The position numbers and the translations under genes were made by a program. The notes below the pieces were generated by a model. The model was given only the letters and a program-made list of their open reading frames with translations. It was not told the origin of the DNA and ran no database searches. From Brevundimonas sp. (GTDB lineage: Bacteria; Pseudomonadota; Alphaproteobacteria; Caulobacterales; Caulobacteraceae), in contig NZ_JAUXQZ010000047.1 in the NCBI RefSeq assembly GCF_030682035.1, positions 1-64,000 on the forward strand: DNA of 64,000 bases, given 5' to 3'. Of this stretch, positions 35,841-43,317 are shown in pieces; within the stretch, counting starts at the first letter, position 1; every line of letters starts with the position of its first letter.

Positions 35841-36602
35841 TTAGACTTCCAACGCCCGGAACCACCGGTCCAGCAGCACGGCCTCGGCACGGCGGGCGGC
35901 GGTGCGTTCGGCGGCCTCGGCGTCTTCGCCCCACTGACGTTCCTGAAAGGCTTCGTCGAGCCGGCTGAGGTCGAAGGCGGCCTCGCCCGACAGCACACCG
36001 CGCTGGAGCGCCAGCGCCAGAACGGCCGAGCCCAGCAGGGGGGTGGCCATGGCCAGCCCGGTCAGGGCGAAATCATCGAGCCGCAGGGCCAGTTCGCGGA
36101 CGCGGGCGATGGCGGCGGGGTCTTGGACCCGATGGCGGATGCCCTCGGCCGGTTCCAGGACGACGCCCAGCTCCAGCGCGGCCCAGTCGCGCCAAGGCGT
36201 CCACTCGCGGGCCTGTTCGGCGGCCAGCGAAGTCGGATGGTCGGCGAGGTAGCAGAGCAGGTCCGATCCGGCGAAGGCGGCGATCTCGTCGGCCACGGCC
36301 TCGCGGACCTGAGAGACCCGGTCGATGGCGGTGGAGGCCAGACGGGTGGCGGGCATGGTCGCCGGGTCGATGAACTCGCCCTGGGCGGCCCATTCCCCGG
36401 CCGCCAGACGCGCGGCGGCCGCGGTCGGCAGGCGCAGCGGGGCGTGGGCGGGCGTCTTGGGCGTGCGGCCGTCGAGGGTGACAGCCCAACCGCCCTCGCC
36501 TTCCGCCACGTCCACGGCCTTCCAGAAGCGTTTGAGCCGCTCCTCGGACTCGCGAAAGCCCTTGCGGGCGGCGACGTTGGGGTCGAGGGGCGGGATGTGC
36601 AT
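35841..36602 (-). CDS. ATP12 family F1-ATPase assembly chaperone
   Basis: 253 residues. ATP12 features are RLKRFWKAVDVAEGEGGWAVTLDGRTPKTPA near the N terminus, AAGEWAAQGEFIDPATMPATRLASTAID, and DLLCYLADHPTSLAAEQAREWTPWRDWAALELG. In mitochondria ATP12 escorts the F1 alpha subunit; the alphaproteobacterial homologue is thought to act similarly. Its ATG overlaps the stop of the HAD gene by one base (TGATG). Its stop abuts the operator region of the next operon. Confidence 0.92.
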   Translation of the reverse strand: MHIPPLDPNVAARKGFRESEERLKRFWKAVDVAEGEGGWAVTLDGRTPKTPAHAPLRLPTAAAARLAAGEWAAQGEFIDPATMPATRLASTAIDRVSQVREAVADEIAAFAGSDLLCYLADHPTSLAAEQAREWTPWRDWAALELGVVLEPAEGIRHRVQDPAAIARVRELALRLDDFALTGLAMATPLLGSAVLALALQRGVLSGEAAFDLSRLDEAFQERQWGEDAEAAERTAARRAEAVLLDRWFRALEV

Positions 36603-37288
36603 CAGGCGGTTTCCCCGGCCATGGCGGCGAAACCGTCCAGGACCACGGCCAGTTCACCGAAGCTGGTCGTGACGTGGCGGGCGCCGGCGGTGCGCTGTTC
36701 CTCGATGGTGTGGAAGCCCCAGCTCACGCCGAGGGGCAGGACGCCGGCGTTGACGGCCATGGTGGCGTCGTGGGCCGTGTCGCCGATCATGACCGTCGTG
36801 GCCGGACAGGCGTCGCAAGCGGCCATGGCGGCGTGGAGCATGGCCGGATGCGGCTTGCCGGGTCCGTCGTCGACGCAGTGGCTGGACAGGAACAGGTCGG
36901 ACCAGCCCTCGCGGGCCAGGTTGCGGGTCACGCCGCGGCGCGACTGCCCGGTCGCCAGCGCGAGACGCCAGCCGTCCCGGTGCAGGCGGCGCAGCAGGTC
37001 CATCGCACCGTCGTAGAGCGGCTCGTGGAAGTCCGGGTCGGCGTTCATGCGCTGGAAGGCCGCCTTGAAGCCATCGACGTAACGATCCAGCGTCGGCGCG
37101 TCGATCCGGGGCGCGATCAGGCGCAGGGCGTCGTGCAGCGGCAGGCCGATGCCGATCCGCACCGTCTCATAGTCCGGCTCGGGCAGGCCGACGTCGCGCG
37201 ACGCCTCGACGGCCGCGCGCAGGATCGACGCCCGGCTGTCCACCAGGGTGCCGTCGATGTCGAAGACCGCGAGGGGACGGGCCCTCAT
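36602..37288 (-). CDS. HAD-superfamily phosphatase, phosphoglycolate-phosphatase-like
   Basis: 228 residues. HAD motif I is VFDIDGTLVDS with nucleophile and acid Asp, motif II is LALATGQSR, motif III is the Lys in GKPHPAML, and motif IV is TVMIGDTAHD. The helical cap lies between motifs I and II. The substrate (phosphoglycolate, sugar phosphate or nucleotide) cannot be fixed. It is coupled to the ATP12 gene by a one-base overlap. Repeat copy C lies at its start. Confidence 0.88.
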   Translation of the reverse strand: MRARPLAVFDIDGTLVDSRASILRAAVEASRDVGLPEPDYETVRIGIGLPLHDALRLIAPRIDAPTLDRYVDGFKAAFQRMNADPDFHEPLYDGAMDLLRRLHRDGWRLALATGQSRRGVTRNLAREGWSDLFLSSHCVDDGPGKPHPAMLHAAMAACDACPATTVMIGDTAHDATMAVNAGVLPLGVSWGFHTIEEQRTAGARHVTTSFGELAVVLDGFAAMAGETA

Positions 37289-37336
37289 TCCTCCCCCATC
37301 GGGGGAGGGGGACCATCCGAAGGATGGTGGGGGGGG
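37289..37336 (-). repeat. Two-hairpin repeat, copy C
   Basis: Hairpin ii (CCTCCCCC-AT-CGGGGGAGG) is followed by hairpin i with stem ACCATCC/GGATGGT, in the same orientation as copies B and D. It fills the gap between the RluA-type synthase stop (37344) and the HAD phosphatase start (37288), both minus-strand genes of one transcript. Confidence 0.85.
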
Positions 37337-37343
37337 TTGCTCC

Positions 37344-38378
37344 TCATCGCTGCCGTTTCACCCCTTCGAACGGATCGCTCTCGTTGCCCTCGGCTTCCTC
37401 GAAGCCGAAATGAACGAAGCCGGCGCGCATCTCGGGGCTAAGCGGCGCCTCGACCACCAGCATGCCGCCGGACGGGTGTTCCAGCTCGATGCGACGGGCG
37501 TGGAGCTGTAGCTTCAGGCCGCTCGACAGCTCCTTCGACGCCTCGTCGCCGTATTTCGGATCACCGAGGATCGGATGGCCGATCCCCGCCATGTGGGCGC
37601 GCAGCTGGTGCGTCCGGCCGGTGAAGGGCCGCAGGGCCATCCACGAGGCGCGGTGGGCCGCGCGGCTGATGGTGGCGAAGGCGGTCTCGGCCGGTTCGGC
37701 GCGCGGGTCCTTGCGGTCCGCGGGGCGCATCATCTCGAAGTCGTTGATGCCGGTCTTCTTCAGCGGCATGTCGATCTGGCCGGCGGCGGGCTTGGGATTG
37801 CCGATGACGATGGCCCAGTAGGTCTTCCTGGCCTGACGCCGGGCGAAGGCGCCCGCCAGCCGCTTGGCCGCCTCGGGACCCTTGCCGAGCAGCAGAACGC
37901 CCGAGGTGTCGCGGTCGAGGCGGTGGACCAGACGCGGACGGTCCATACCCTCCCCCCAGGCCGAGAGCAGGCGGTCGACGTGGCGGCTGGTCTTGGTGCC
38001 GCCCTGGACGGCGAGGCCGTGGGGCTTGTTGATGGCGATGACCATGTCGTCCTCGTAGAGCACGAGGGATTTGGCGAACTTGATGTCCTGCGGGCTGAGG
38101 GTGTGGACGTCGCCGGCCTGACGCGAGGTGTCATCAGGGATCGGCGGCACGCGCACGGCGGCGCCGGCGGTCAGCCGGCCTTCGGGCTTGATACGGGCGC
38201 CGTCGACGCGGATCTGGCCGCTGCGGGCCATCTTCTGCACCTGGATGTTGGACAGGTGCGGCCAGCGCCGGCGGAACCAGCGGTCGAGGCGGATGCCGTC
38301 CTCGGCCTCGCCGACATAGAGGGTCTGGACCTCGCGTTTGGGGGCGTCAGGGGCTTCCCGGATGGGTTCGTCGGTCAA
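37344..38378 (-). CDS. RluA-family 23S rRNA pseudouridine synthase with S4 domain (RluC-like)
   Basis: 344 residues from TTG 38378, whose TTG overlaps the crcB stop (TTGA). The open frame continues further upstream antisense-like through crcB and is not used. The S4 domain is IRLDRWFRRRWPHLSNIQVQKMARSGQIRVDG, the catalytic Asp is in RLVHRLDRDTSGVLLLGKG, and the end motif is PFTGRTHQLRAHMAGIGHPILGDPKYG. RluC modifies three sites in 23S rRNA; the assignment is by similarity. A second RluA-type enzyme without an S4 domain is at 42047. Confidence 0.9.
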   Translation of the reverse strand: MTDEPIREAPDAPKREVQTLYVGEAEDGIRLDRWFRRRWPHLSNIQVQKMARSGQIRVDGARIKPEGRLTAGAAVRVPPIPDDTSRQAGDVHTLSPQDIKFAKSLVLYEDDMVIAINKPHGLAVQGGTKTSRHVDRLLSAWGEGMDRPRLVHRLDRDTSGVLLLGKGPEAAKRLAGAFARRQARKTYWAIVIGNPKPAAGQIDMPLKKTGINDFEMMRPADRKDPRAEPAETAFATISRAAHRASWMALRPFTGRTHQLRAHMAGIGHPILGDPKYGDEASKELSSGLKLQLHARRIELEHPSGGMLVVEAPLSPEMRAGFVHFGFEEAEGNESDPFEGVKRQR

Positions 38379-38758
38379 GAAGCGGCTCCGAAGGCGCGGC
38401 GGGCGACCATCAGGCCGATGAACAGGGCGAGCACCGAAAGCGCCACCGAGGCGGCGACGTATCCGCCCGCCATGGCCAATTGACGGCGCTCGATCATCAA
38501 CGCCGTCTCCATCGAGAAGGCGCTGAAGGTGGTGAAGCCGCCCAGCACGCCGACGGCGGCGAACAGGCGCAGGCTTTCGCCATGCGCCCCGCCTCTGAAC
38601 GCCAGCCACCCCGCCAGCAACCCCATCAGCAGGCCGCCGACGACATTGACCGTCAGGGTGGCCCACGGCCAGCCCGTCGCGGGCAGCAGGCGGCCGATGC
38701 CGTAGCGGGCGACGGCGCCGAGAGCGCCCCCGGCTGCGACGATGAGAAGACGTGTCAT
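38375..38758 (-). CDS. crcB: CrcB fluoride ion exporter
   Basis: 127 residues with four membrane helices. CrcB/Fluc landmarks are AAGGALGAVARYGIGRLLP, the pore Asn in TLTVNVVGGLLMGLLAG, and the GGFTTFSAFSMET phenylalanine-box segment. It exports fluoride as a dual-topology dimer. No fluoride riboswitch is recognisable in the 198 bp upstream. It is coupled to the RluC-like gene by the TTGA overlap. Confidence 0.95.
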   Translation of the reverse strand: MTRLLIVAAGGALGAVARYGIGRLLPATGWPWATLTVNVVGGLLMGLLAGWLAFRGGAHGESLRLFAAVGVLGGFTTFSAFSMETALMIERRQLAMAGGYVAASVALSVLALFIGLMVARRAFGAAS

Positions 38759-38956
38759 GATGCGGGGCTTATACTGGACTTCGCGACAAAGCGAAGGCGA
38801 GCGACCCTGACCGAAACTTCACTTGCCCTGCCACGCGGTTAACGCCGATATCTAGCCCAGCGGCGCCGCTTCGCGCCCAGGGGGAACGCCGTCGGCCCGA
38901 CGGCGTCGATCCGCCATACTGACGGGCTGACGATTTAAGGGACCGCCGCACGCGCC

Positions 38957-40156
38957 ATGTCGCAAGACGATCACAGCCACGGACACGGCGCACCGCTCGA
39001 CGGGGGCCACGGCGGCCATGGCGAGGACGCCCGGCTGCACGCCGCGCCGAATCCACCCCCGCCCGGGGCCGAGGACAGTCCCCACCGGGCCGTGCCGTCG
39101 CCGACGCCGAGCCACGGCCGCGCGCCTCTGCGGGGAGGCGACGGCATCCTGCGTCCGATTTCCGAGAGCGAGTATTTCTCCGCCACGCCCGAGGCCGAGG
39201 CGATCGTCGGCTCGCATATCGACGAGTATTTCAACCAGCCGCTCGACATCTTTCCGTTCTGGGAGACCGACGGAAAGCCGGACCGGTTCCACGTCCTGTT
39301 CAGCCGCCAGATCGAGGAGCGGTTCCCGGTCGACACCGACATCCGCAGCCGCATCCACGGCTATGGCCGACGGGTGTTCAAGGCGCTGGTGACACACGTC
39401 ACGGTCAAGCGGCTGAGCCAGGCCGGGGCGCTGGCCGCCTTCGCCGCCCTCGCCATCCTCGGCCCGGGCTGGTTCACGAGCTGGACCGGATCCGCTGCGA
39501 TGGGCCTGGGACTGGCCGCCGGCGCGATGATCGCGGCGCTCGGCCTCTACTGGGGCCTGCAAGCGGTGCTGTTCATTCAGTACCGGTTCCAGCTGGAGAA
39601 TGACTCCTACGAGCTGTCGCGCGAGATTGTGCAGCGGACGCGCGAGCTACAGAACCTGTTCACCAGCGCTCGCGCCATGGCCGATCAGGCTGAGACCCAG
39701 TTCCAGCAGGACGGCAAGGGCTGGGGCCAGCGGGCGCAGTATCTGACCCGGCTGACCATGTGGCTGGGCGCGCGGATGGAATATCTGGAAAAGCACGTCC
39801 AGATGGAGCTGTGGCGCGTGCGCCGCGAGCGCTACTGGATGCGCTGGGCCCAGCGGATCATGACACCGCTGGTGCTGGTCATCGGTCTGGCGGTGTTGGC
39901 CCTCGAGCCCGCGCCGGCGACAGGCGAGGCGGGTTTCCGCGCCCTCCAGGGACTTGCCGCCGTGCTGGGGGGTTTGGTCAGCTGGTTATCCTTTTTCCGC
40001 TGGCGCACGCCCGTGGCGGCGATCCAGGACAAGCTGGGTGTCGAGGGCTGGGTCCGCTACGCCTCGCTGGACGTCGACAACGCCGTGTCCGATCAGGTCC
40101 GGCGCGACAAGGAGCGGCTGGTCGAATACCGGGCGCTGACGCGGGGTGGGCGGTAG
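38957..40156 (+). CDS. Unrecognised four-helix membrane protein with His-rich N terminus
   Basis: 399 residues. The N terminus is His/Gly/Pro-rich (DDHSHGHGAPLDGGHGGHGED), possibly metal-binding, and disordered to about 60. A soluble segment (about 68-145) is followed by a hairpin of two membrane helices (about 158-205), a long charged helical segment with coiled-coil character (215-290, SREIVQRTRELQNLFTSARAMADQAETQ), and a second membrane hairpin (296-345). The tail is VEYRALTRGGR. I do not recognise the family. The layout resembles 2TM-helix-2TM scaffold or stress proteins. It stands alone between crcB (divergent) and the toxin-antitoxin pair (convergent). Confidence 0.75.
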   Translation: MSQDDHSHGHGAPLDGGHGGHGEDARLHAAPNPPPPGAEDSPHRAVPSPTPSHGRAPLRGGDGILRPISESEYFSATPEAEAIVGSHIDEYFNQPLDIFPFWETDGKPDRFHVLFSRQIEERFPVDTDIRSRIHGYGRRVFKALVTHVTVKRLSQAGALAAFAALAILGPGWFTSWTGSAAMGLGLAAGAMIAALGLYWGLQAVLFIQYRFQLENDSYELSREIVQRTRELQNLFTSARAMADQAETQFQQDGKGWGQRAQYLTRLTMWLGARMEYLEKHVQMELWRVRRERYWMRWAQRIMTPLVLVIGLAVLALEPAPATGEAGFRALQGLAAVLGGLVSWLSFFRWRTPVAAIQDKLGVEGWVRYASLDVDNAVSDQVRRDKERLVEYRALTRGGR

Positions 40157-40158
40157 CG

Positions 40159-40650
40159 TCAGGACAACGCGTCCCTCATGTCAGCGAGCGTGATCATCAA
40201 GGTTCTCGGCGTGACGGGAGAGGGTTCGAATCCCAGCGCGCGGTAGAAATCGCTCGCTTCGGCCGAGATGGCATGAACGACCATTCCGCGAACACCAACC
40301 GTTTCCGCGACGGCGCTCACGCGTTGGGCCGCGTCGCGGAAAAGGGCTCGCCCCCACCCCTGTCCCTGCAGACGCCGGTCCACCGCCAATCGCGCCAGCA
40401 GCATCACTGGAACGGGGTCCGGCATGTTGCGACGAAAGCGCCCCAAGGCCTCGACGACCGAGATGGAGCCGGAAGCCAACGCGTACCAGGCAATGACGTC
40501 GCCATTGTCAGAGGCCACAAAGGTTCGTGAGCCGCCATGGGCCTGATTATATCTCGCGCGACGCCGCAGCCAGACATCCAAGGCCGGAACGCCGCTGTCG
40601 AACGCCTCAAGCCGGTGATGATCCGCAAGAGGCTCAGGCCCCGAGATCAA
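40159..40650 (-). CDS. GNAT-type toxin of a DUF1778 toxin-antitoxin pair (TacT-like)
   Basis: 163 residues. The GNAT fold shows RLAVDRRLQGQGWGRALFRDA (acetyl-CoA loop Q-x-x-G-x-G) and the C-terminal DFYRALGFEPSP with the catalytic-type Tyr. The N terminus EAFDSGVPALDVWLRRRARYNQ is typical of TacT/AtaT-like toxins, which acetylate aminoacyl-tRNA. Its ATG overlaps the antitoxin stop by 4 bp. A hand count of line 40501 gives 58 percent G+C, lower than the surroundings, which suits an acquired module. Confidence 0.87.
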   Translation of the reverse strand: MISGPEPLADHHRLEAFDSGVPALDVWLRRRARYNQAHGGSRTFVASDNGDVIAWYALASGSISVVEALGRFRRNMPDPVPVMLLARLAVDRRLQGQGWGRALFRDAAQRVSAVAETVGVRGMVVHAISAEASDFYRALGFEPSPVTPRTLMITLADMRDALS

Positions 40651-40928
40651 TCGTTCTTATCCCAAGGCGCGGGGGTCTGGAGGGCTCGCCGCAAGCGCTC
40701 ATTCGGCCGCGGCGGTTCATCGAGACGGGCGATGAACTTGTCGTAGGCGTCGGGCTTAAGCACGAACAGAGTGCGATCCAGAATCGCGTCCTCGGCCGCC
40801 CGGCGGGTGGCGTCGAGGATGAAGTCAGTCCGGGTCTTGCCGGTCAGTTCAGCAGCGTGATCAATCAGACCGCGATCGGCGGCCTTGATGCGGATATTCA
40901 GGGTTTCGCGCACGGGGGCGGGGGGCAT
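40647..40928 (-). CDS. DUF1778 antitoxin (TacA-like)
   Basis: 93 residues. The N-terminal ribbon-helix-helix is RETLNIRIKAADRGLIDHAAELTGKTRTDFILDATRRAAED. The C-terminal part (FVLKPDAYDKFIARLDEPPRPNERLRRAL) is the toxin-neutralising tail of DUF1778 proteins. It would bind the toxin and repress the operon. A 9-bp inverted repeat overlaps its start codon. Confidence 0.9.
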   Translation of the reverse strand: MPPAPVRETLNIRIKAADRGLIDHAAELTGKTRTDFILDATRRAAEDAILDRTLFVLKPDAYDKFIARLDEPPRPNERLRRALQTPAPWDKND

Positions 40929-40978
40929 GACAGGGCTCCTATTGGAAATACCCTAGCAGATCGTAACGTCCCTGTCAT
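40926..40978 (-). promoter_or_regulatory. Inverted repeat around the antitoxin start and promoter
   Basis: ATGACAGGG (40927-40935) and CCCTGTCAT (40970-40978) are perfect inverted copies 34 bp apart. The first arm overlaps the antitoxin ATG (40928-40926). The spacer holds an AT-rich TATTTCCAATA on the minus strand. The arms could be two operator half-sites for the RHH antitoxin, or a hairpin that hides the start in mRNA. Confidence 0.5.
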
Positions 40979-40987
40979 TACATTGGC

Positions 40988-41488
40988 TCACCGCCGCAAG
41001 CTGTCCTGCACCGCACGGGCATCATAGACGTTCGGCCGGTCGGGTCGCTCGCCGTCGCCCATCAGCACCTCCAGCGTGGTTGAGATCGCGGAGGGGCCGC
41101 TGAAGTTCAGGCCGACACCAAGGCCAACTCCGGACGACGAATAGCCGCCGTAGCGACCGCTGGAGCGACTGGAGCCGTAACCGACCCCGATGCTGGGGCG
41201 CATGCCCCCGGCGCTGTCGAGCCGGCCGTCTGTCCAGCGCTGGGTGACCTCGAACCAGTCATGGCCCTCGGCCGTGGTCAGCTCGGCCGCGCGGAGCAGG
41301 GCCATGTCCATGACCGGACCCGGCGCGCCGACACCGTTGTAGGTGACGCGGAAGCGGTTGGACTCGATCCGTTGCTCGGCATAGCCCTGCCCGCCCGGCC
41401 CCATCTGGGCGCCATAGGGCGCGAGGCTGGCGCAGGCCGACAGGACGAGGCCGGCGGCGGCGATCAGGGGCAGGGTCAGGCGGGTCAT
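40988..41488 (-). CDS. CC0125/CC1285-family lipoprotein
   Basis: 166 residues from ATG 41488 (GGAGA about 8 bases upstream); ATG 41509 is a weaker alternative. The lipobox is LVLSACAS near residue 18. The mature part has YAEQRIESNRFRVTYNGVGAPGPVMDMALLRAAELTTAEGHDWFEVTQRWTDG, which I recognise as the Caulobacter CC0125/CC1285 lipoprotein family, then a Gly/Ser-rich GYGSSRSSGRYGGYSSSG and a short C-terminal beta region. Its function is unknown. It is anchored to a membrane facing the periplasm. Confidence 0.85.
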   Translation of the reverse strand: MTRLTLPLIAAAGLVLSACASLAPYGAQMGPGGQGYAEQRIESNRFRVTYNGVGAPGPVMDMALLRAAELTTAEGHDWFEVTQRWTDGRLDSAGGMRPSIGVGYGSSRSSGRYGGYSSSGVGLGVGLNFSGPSAISTTLEVLMGDGERPDRPNVYDARAVQDSLRR

Positions 41489-41561
41489 GGCGGGTCTCCG
41501 GGCGTTCATTGAAGAAGCGTAGAGAAACAGCTGCGGTTCCAACCTGCGAAGGCCGGTGAAC

Positions 41562-41960
41562 TCAGTCCTCCCCCACAGGGGGAGGGGGACCATGCGGAGC
41601 ATGGTGGAGGGGGCCACCCGCGCGCTGGCGGATCACCAAGAGTACGCCATCAAGGTTCTCCAGGACGGCGCGTGCCGAGATCCGGAAGACCTCGACACCC
41701 CGCTCGTTCAGCCAATCCGTGCGGCGACGATCATGCCGCAAACTGTCGGGATGCTCGTGCACCCGGCCATCCACCTCAAGGGCAAGACGTAAGGCCGGAC
41801 AGAAGAAGTCGACAATATAGGGTCCGATCGGATGCTGCCGACGGAACCGGAGCCCGCCGAGCCGGCGGCCCCTGAGCGCGGTCCACAGAACCACCTCCGG
41901 CAAGGTCAACCGGCGGCGGAGGTCGCGGGCGCGGCGGATGGTAAGCTTCGGTGCTTCCAT
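41562..41960 (-). CDS. DUF559 (Vsr-like) endonuclease-domain protein
   Basis: 132 residues. The DUF559 core is LRRRLTLPEVVLWTALRGRRLGGLRFRRQHPIGPYIVDFFCPALRLALEVDGRVHE, with acidic residues in VDFF and EVDG fitting the PD-(D/E)XK centre of Vsr-type nucleases, then HDRRRTDWLNERGVEVFRISARAVLENLDGVL. The last 18 residues (GGPLHHAPHGPPPPVGED) are read from repeat copy D. Copy E, inverted, lies 36 bp upstream, so the gene is bracketed by the repeats. Confidence 0.87.
   Translation of the reverse strand: MEAPKLTIRRARDLRRRLTLPEVVLWTALRGRRLGGLRFRRQHPIGPYIVDFFCPALRLALEVDGRVHEHPDSLRHDRRRTDWLNERGVEVFRISARAVLENLDGVLLVIRQRAGGPLHHAPHGPPPPVGED
41566..41613 (-). repeat. Two-hairpin repeat, copy D
   Basis: Hairpin ii (CCTCCCCC-ACA-GGGGGAGG) is followed by hairpin i with stem ACCATGC/GCATGGT. 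It is inverted relative to copy E, with identical outer parts. It forms the 3' coding end of the DUF559 gene. Confidence 0.88.
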
Positions 41961-41996
41961 GAAGACAACTTATCCGCGATTTACCCGGTTGTCAGC

Positions 41997-42043
41997 CCCC
42001 TCCACCGCCCTACGGGCGGTCCCCCTCCCCCTGTGGGGGAGGA
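41997..42043 (+). repeat. Two-hairpin repeat, copy E
   Basis: Hairpin i with stem ACCGCCC/GGGCGGT is followed by hairpin ii (CCTCCCC-CTGT-GGGGGAGG). It lies between the DUF559 start and the end of the RluA-type synthase gene. Confidence 0.88.
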
Positions 42044-42046
42044 ATG

Positions 42047-42772
42047 CTAAAGCCCCGCCGCGGACTTCAACGCCTCGAAATCCTCGGGCGGCGGCGCTTC
42101 GACCGTGCGGTAGCCGCCTTCGGGGTGGGGAAACGTCAGTTTGGCCGCATGCAGCATCAGACGCGGCGCGGCGCGGCCGGCGAAGGTCAGGGCGCCGCCG
42201 TAGCGGGCGTCGCCGGCCAGTGGACGCCCGATCGAGGCCATATGGACACGCAGCTGGTGCATCCGCCCGGTGGCGGGGTCCAGCTCGACAAGAGCGCCGT
42301 CGTCTGTAGCCGAGAGCGTGCGATAGCGGCTGAGCGCCGCCTGGGCCCCCGGCGTGTCGGCCGTGACGGCGCGCATATAGCTCTCGCGGCCGATCTCCTG
42401 CCGCAGCAGCGGGGTTTCGATGGTCCCCGCCCTCGGCTCAGGCGCGGCGGAAAGCAGGGCCAGATAGGTCTTCTTGAACCGCCGCGCCTGCATCGCCTTG
42501 CCGAGGAAACCGGCAGCGGGCTTGGTTTTAGCAGCAAGGATCACGCCCGAGGTGTCGCGGTCCAGCCGGTGCACCAGATCGGGCCGCTTGCCGTTCGAAC
42601 GCGCGAACGCCCACAGCAGATCGTCCAGCGTATGGGCCTGGATGCGGCCGCCCTGGCTGGACAGGCCGGCGGGTTTGTTGAACACGATCACCGACTCGTC
42701 TTCGTGGAGGATCCACGAGCGGACGGCCGCGATGTCGGCTTCGGACAGGGAAACGGGGGAACGGTCGGTCAC
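42047..42772 (-). CDS. RluA-family pseudouridine synthase without S4 domain
   Basis: 241 residues, catalytic domain only. HEDESVIVFNKPAGLSSQGG, then the catalytic Asp in LVHRLDRDTSGVILAAKT, ARRFKKTYLALL, and ATGRMHQLRVHMASIGRPLAGDARYGG. The missing S4 domain and length resemble RluA (tRNA U32/23S U746) or TruC. The stop is 3 bp past repeat copy E. Confidence 0.9.
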   Translation of the reverse strand: MTDRSPVSLSEADIAAVRSWILHEDESVIVFNKPAGLSSQGGRIQAHTLDDLLWAFARSNGKRPDLVHRLDRDTSGVILAAKTKPAAGFLGKAMQARRFKKTYLALLSAAPEPRAGTIETPLLRQEIGRESYMRAVTADTPGAQAALSRYRTLSATDDGALVELDPATGRMHQLRVHMASIGRPLAGDARYGGALTFAGRAAPRLMLHAAKLTFPHPEGGYRTVEAPPPEDFEALKSAAGL

Positions 42773-42818
42773 CGCGCCTGCATAGGCGAAAGACCGACCG
42801 CCCGTCAGCCCCTCACCA

Positions 42819-43259
42819 TCAGCGAAGCACGCCGCGTCCGGCCATCATCCGGCTGTACCAGAGGAGGAACAGGCAGCCCGCGAGGATGAAGGCATACATG
42901 ATCATGCTGGACGCTCCCCCGAACTGGGCGCCGTCCGACATCCCGTACTGGTAGATCAGGCTGCCAATCAGGCCGAGGAGCGATACCAGGTAGACGTGAA
43001 AGGCCCATTTCATCCGCAACAGCAGCAACACCGATCCCAGCAGGCCGCCCCAGACACCGAATGCCCAGGCCGCGTTCGTCCAGGCCGGCATGGCGTTGAC
43101 ATAGGCAATGTGGGCCTCGGTCATCCCGGCGGCAGCCATAAAGGCGTCGCCCCCGGTATTGGTCATGTAGTAGCCGTAGGCGCCGTAGCCGTTCCACAGC
43201 AGGCCCGCCAGGCCGACCACCCACAGATGCCACGGCGTCTTCACTGTCATGTCCGTCAT
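42819..43259 (-). CDS. Small four-helix membrane protein
   Basis: 146 residues with four hydrophobic helices (about 12-30, 62-82, 85-105, 115-137). MTVKTPWHLWVVGLAGLLWNGYGAYGYYMTNTGGDAFM and AYVNAMPAWTNAAWAFGVWGGLLGSVLLLLR recur in a family of uncharacterised alphaproteobacterial and sphingomonad membrane proteins. The function is unknown. Confidence 0.75.
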   Translation of the reverse strand: MTDMTVKTPWHLWVVGLAGLLWNGYGAYGYYMTNTGGDAFMAAAGMTEAHIAYVNAMPAWTNAAWAFGVWGGLLGSVLLLLRMKWAFHVYLVSLLGLIGSLIYQYGMSDGAQFGGASSMIMYAFILAGCLFLLWYSRMMAGRGVLR

Positions 43260-43317
43260 TTGCCCCTCCCAAGGTTGACGCCGGGGAGGCTACGCCGGGA
43301 ACGATGTTACGGCAACG

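Larger units (their letters stand above)
41566..42043. mobile_element. Possible mobile unit: DUF559 gene between inverted repeat copies D and E
   Basis: A 478-bp unit made of repeat D, one gene and repeat E. D and the reverse complement of E agree at almost every position except the variable stem of hairpin i. No target-site duplication is visible at the ends. The layout recalls REP/RAYT units, but here the enzyme is a DUF559 nuclease; mobility is a hypothesis. Confidence 0.4.

Noticed and set aside
38759..38956. Fluoride riboswitch upstream of crcB
   Set aside because: I found no match to the conserved crcB-motif core in the leader on the minus strand.
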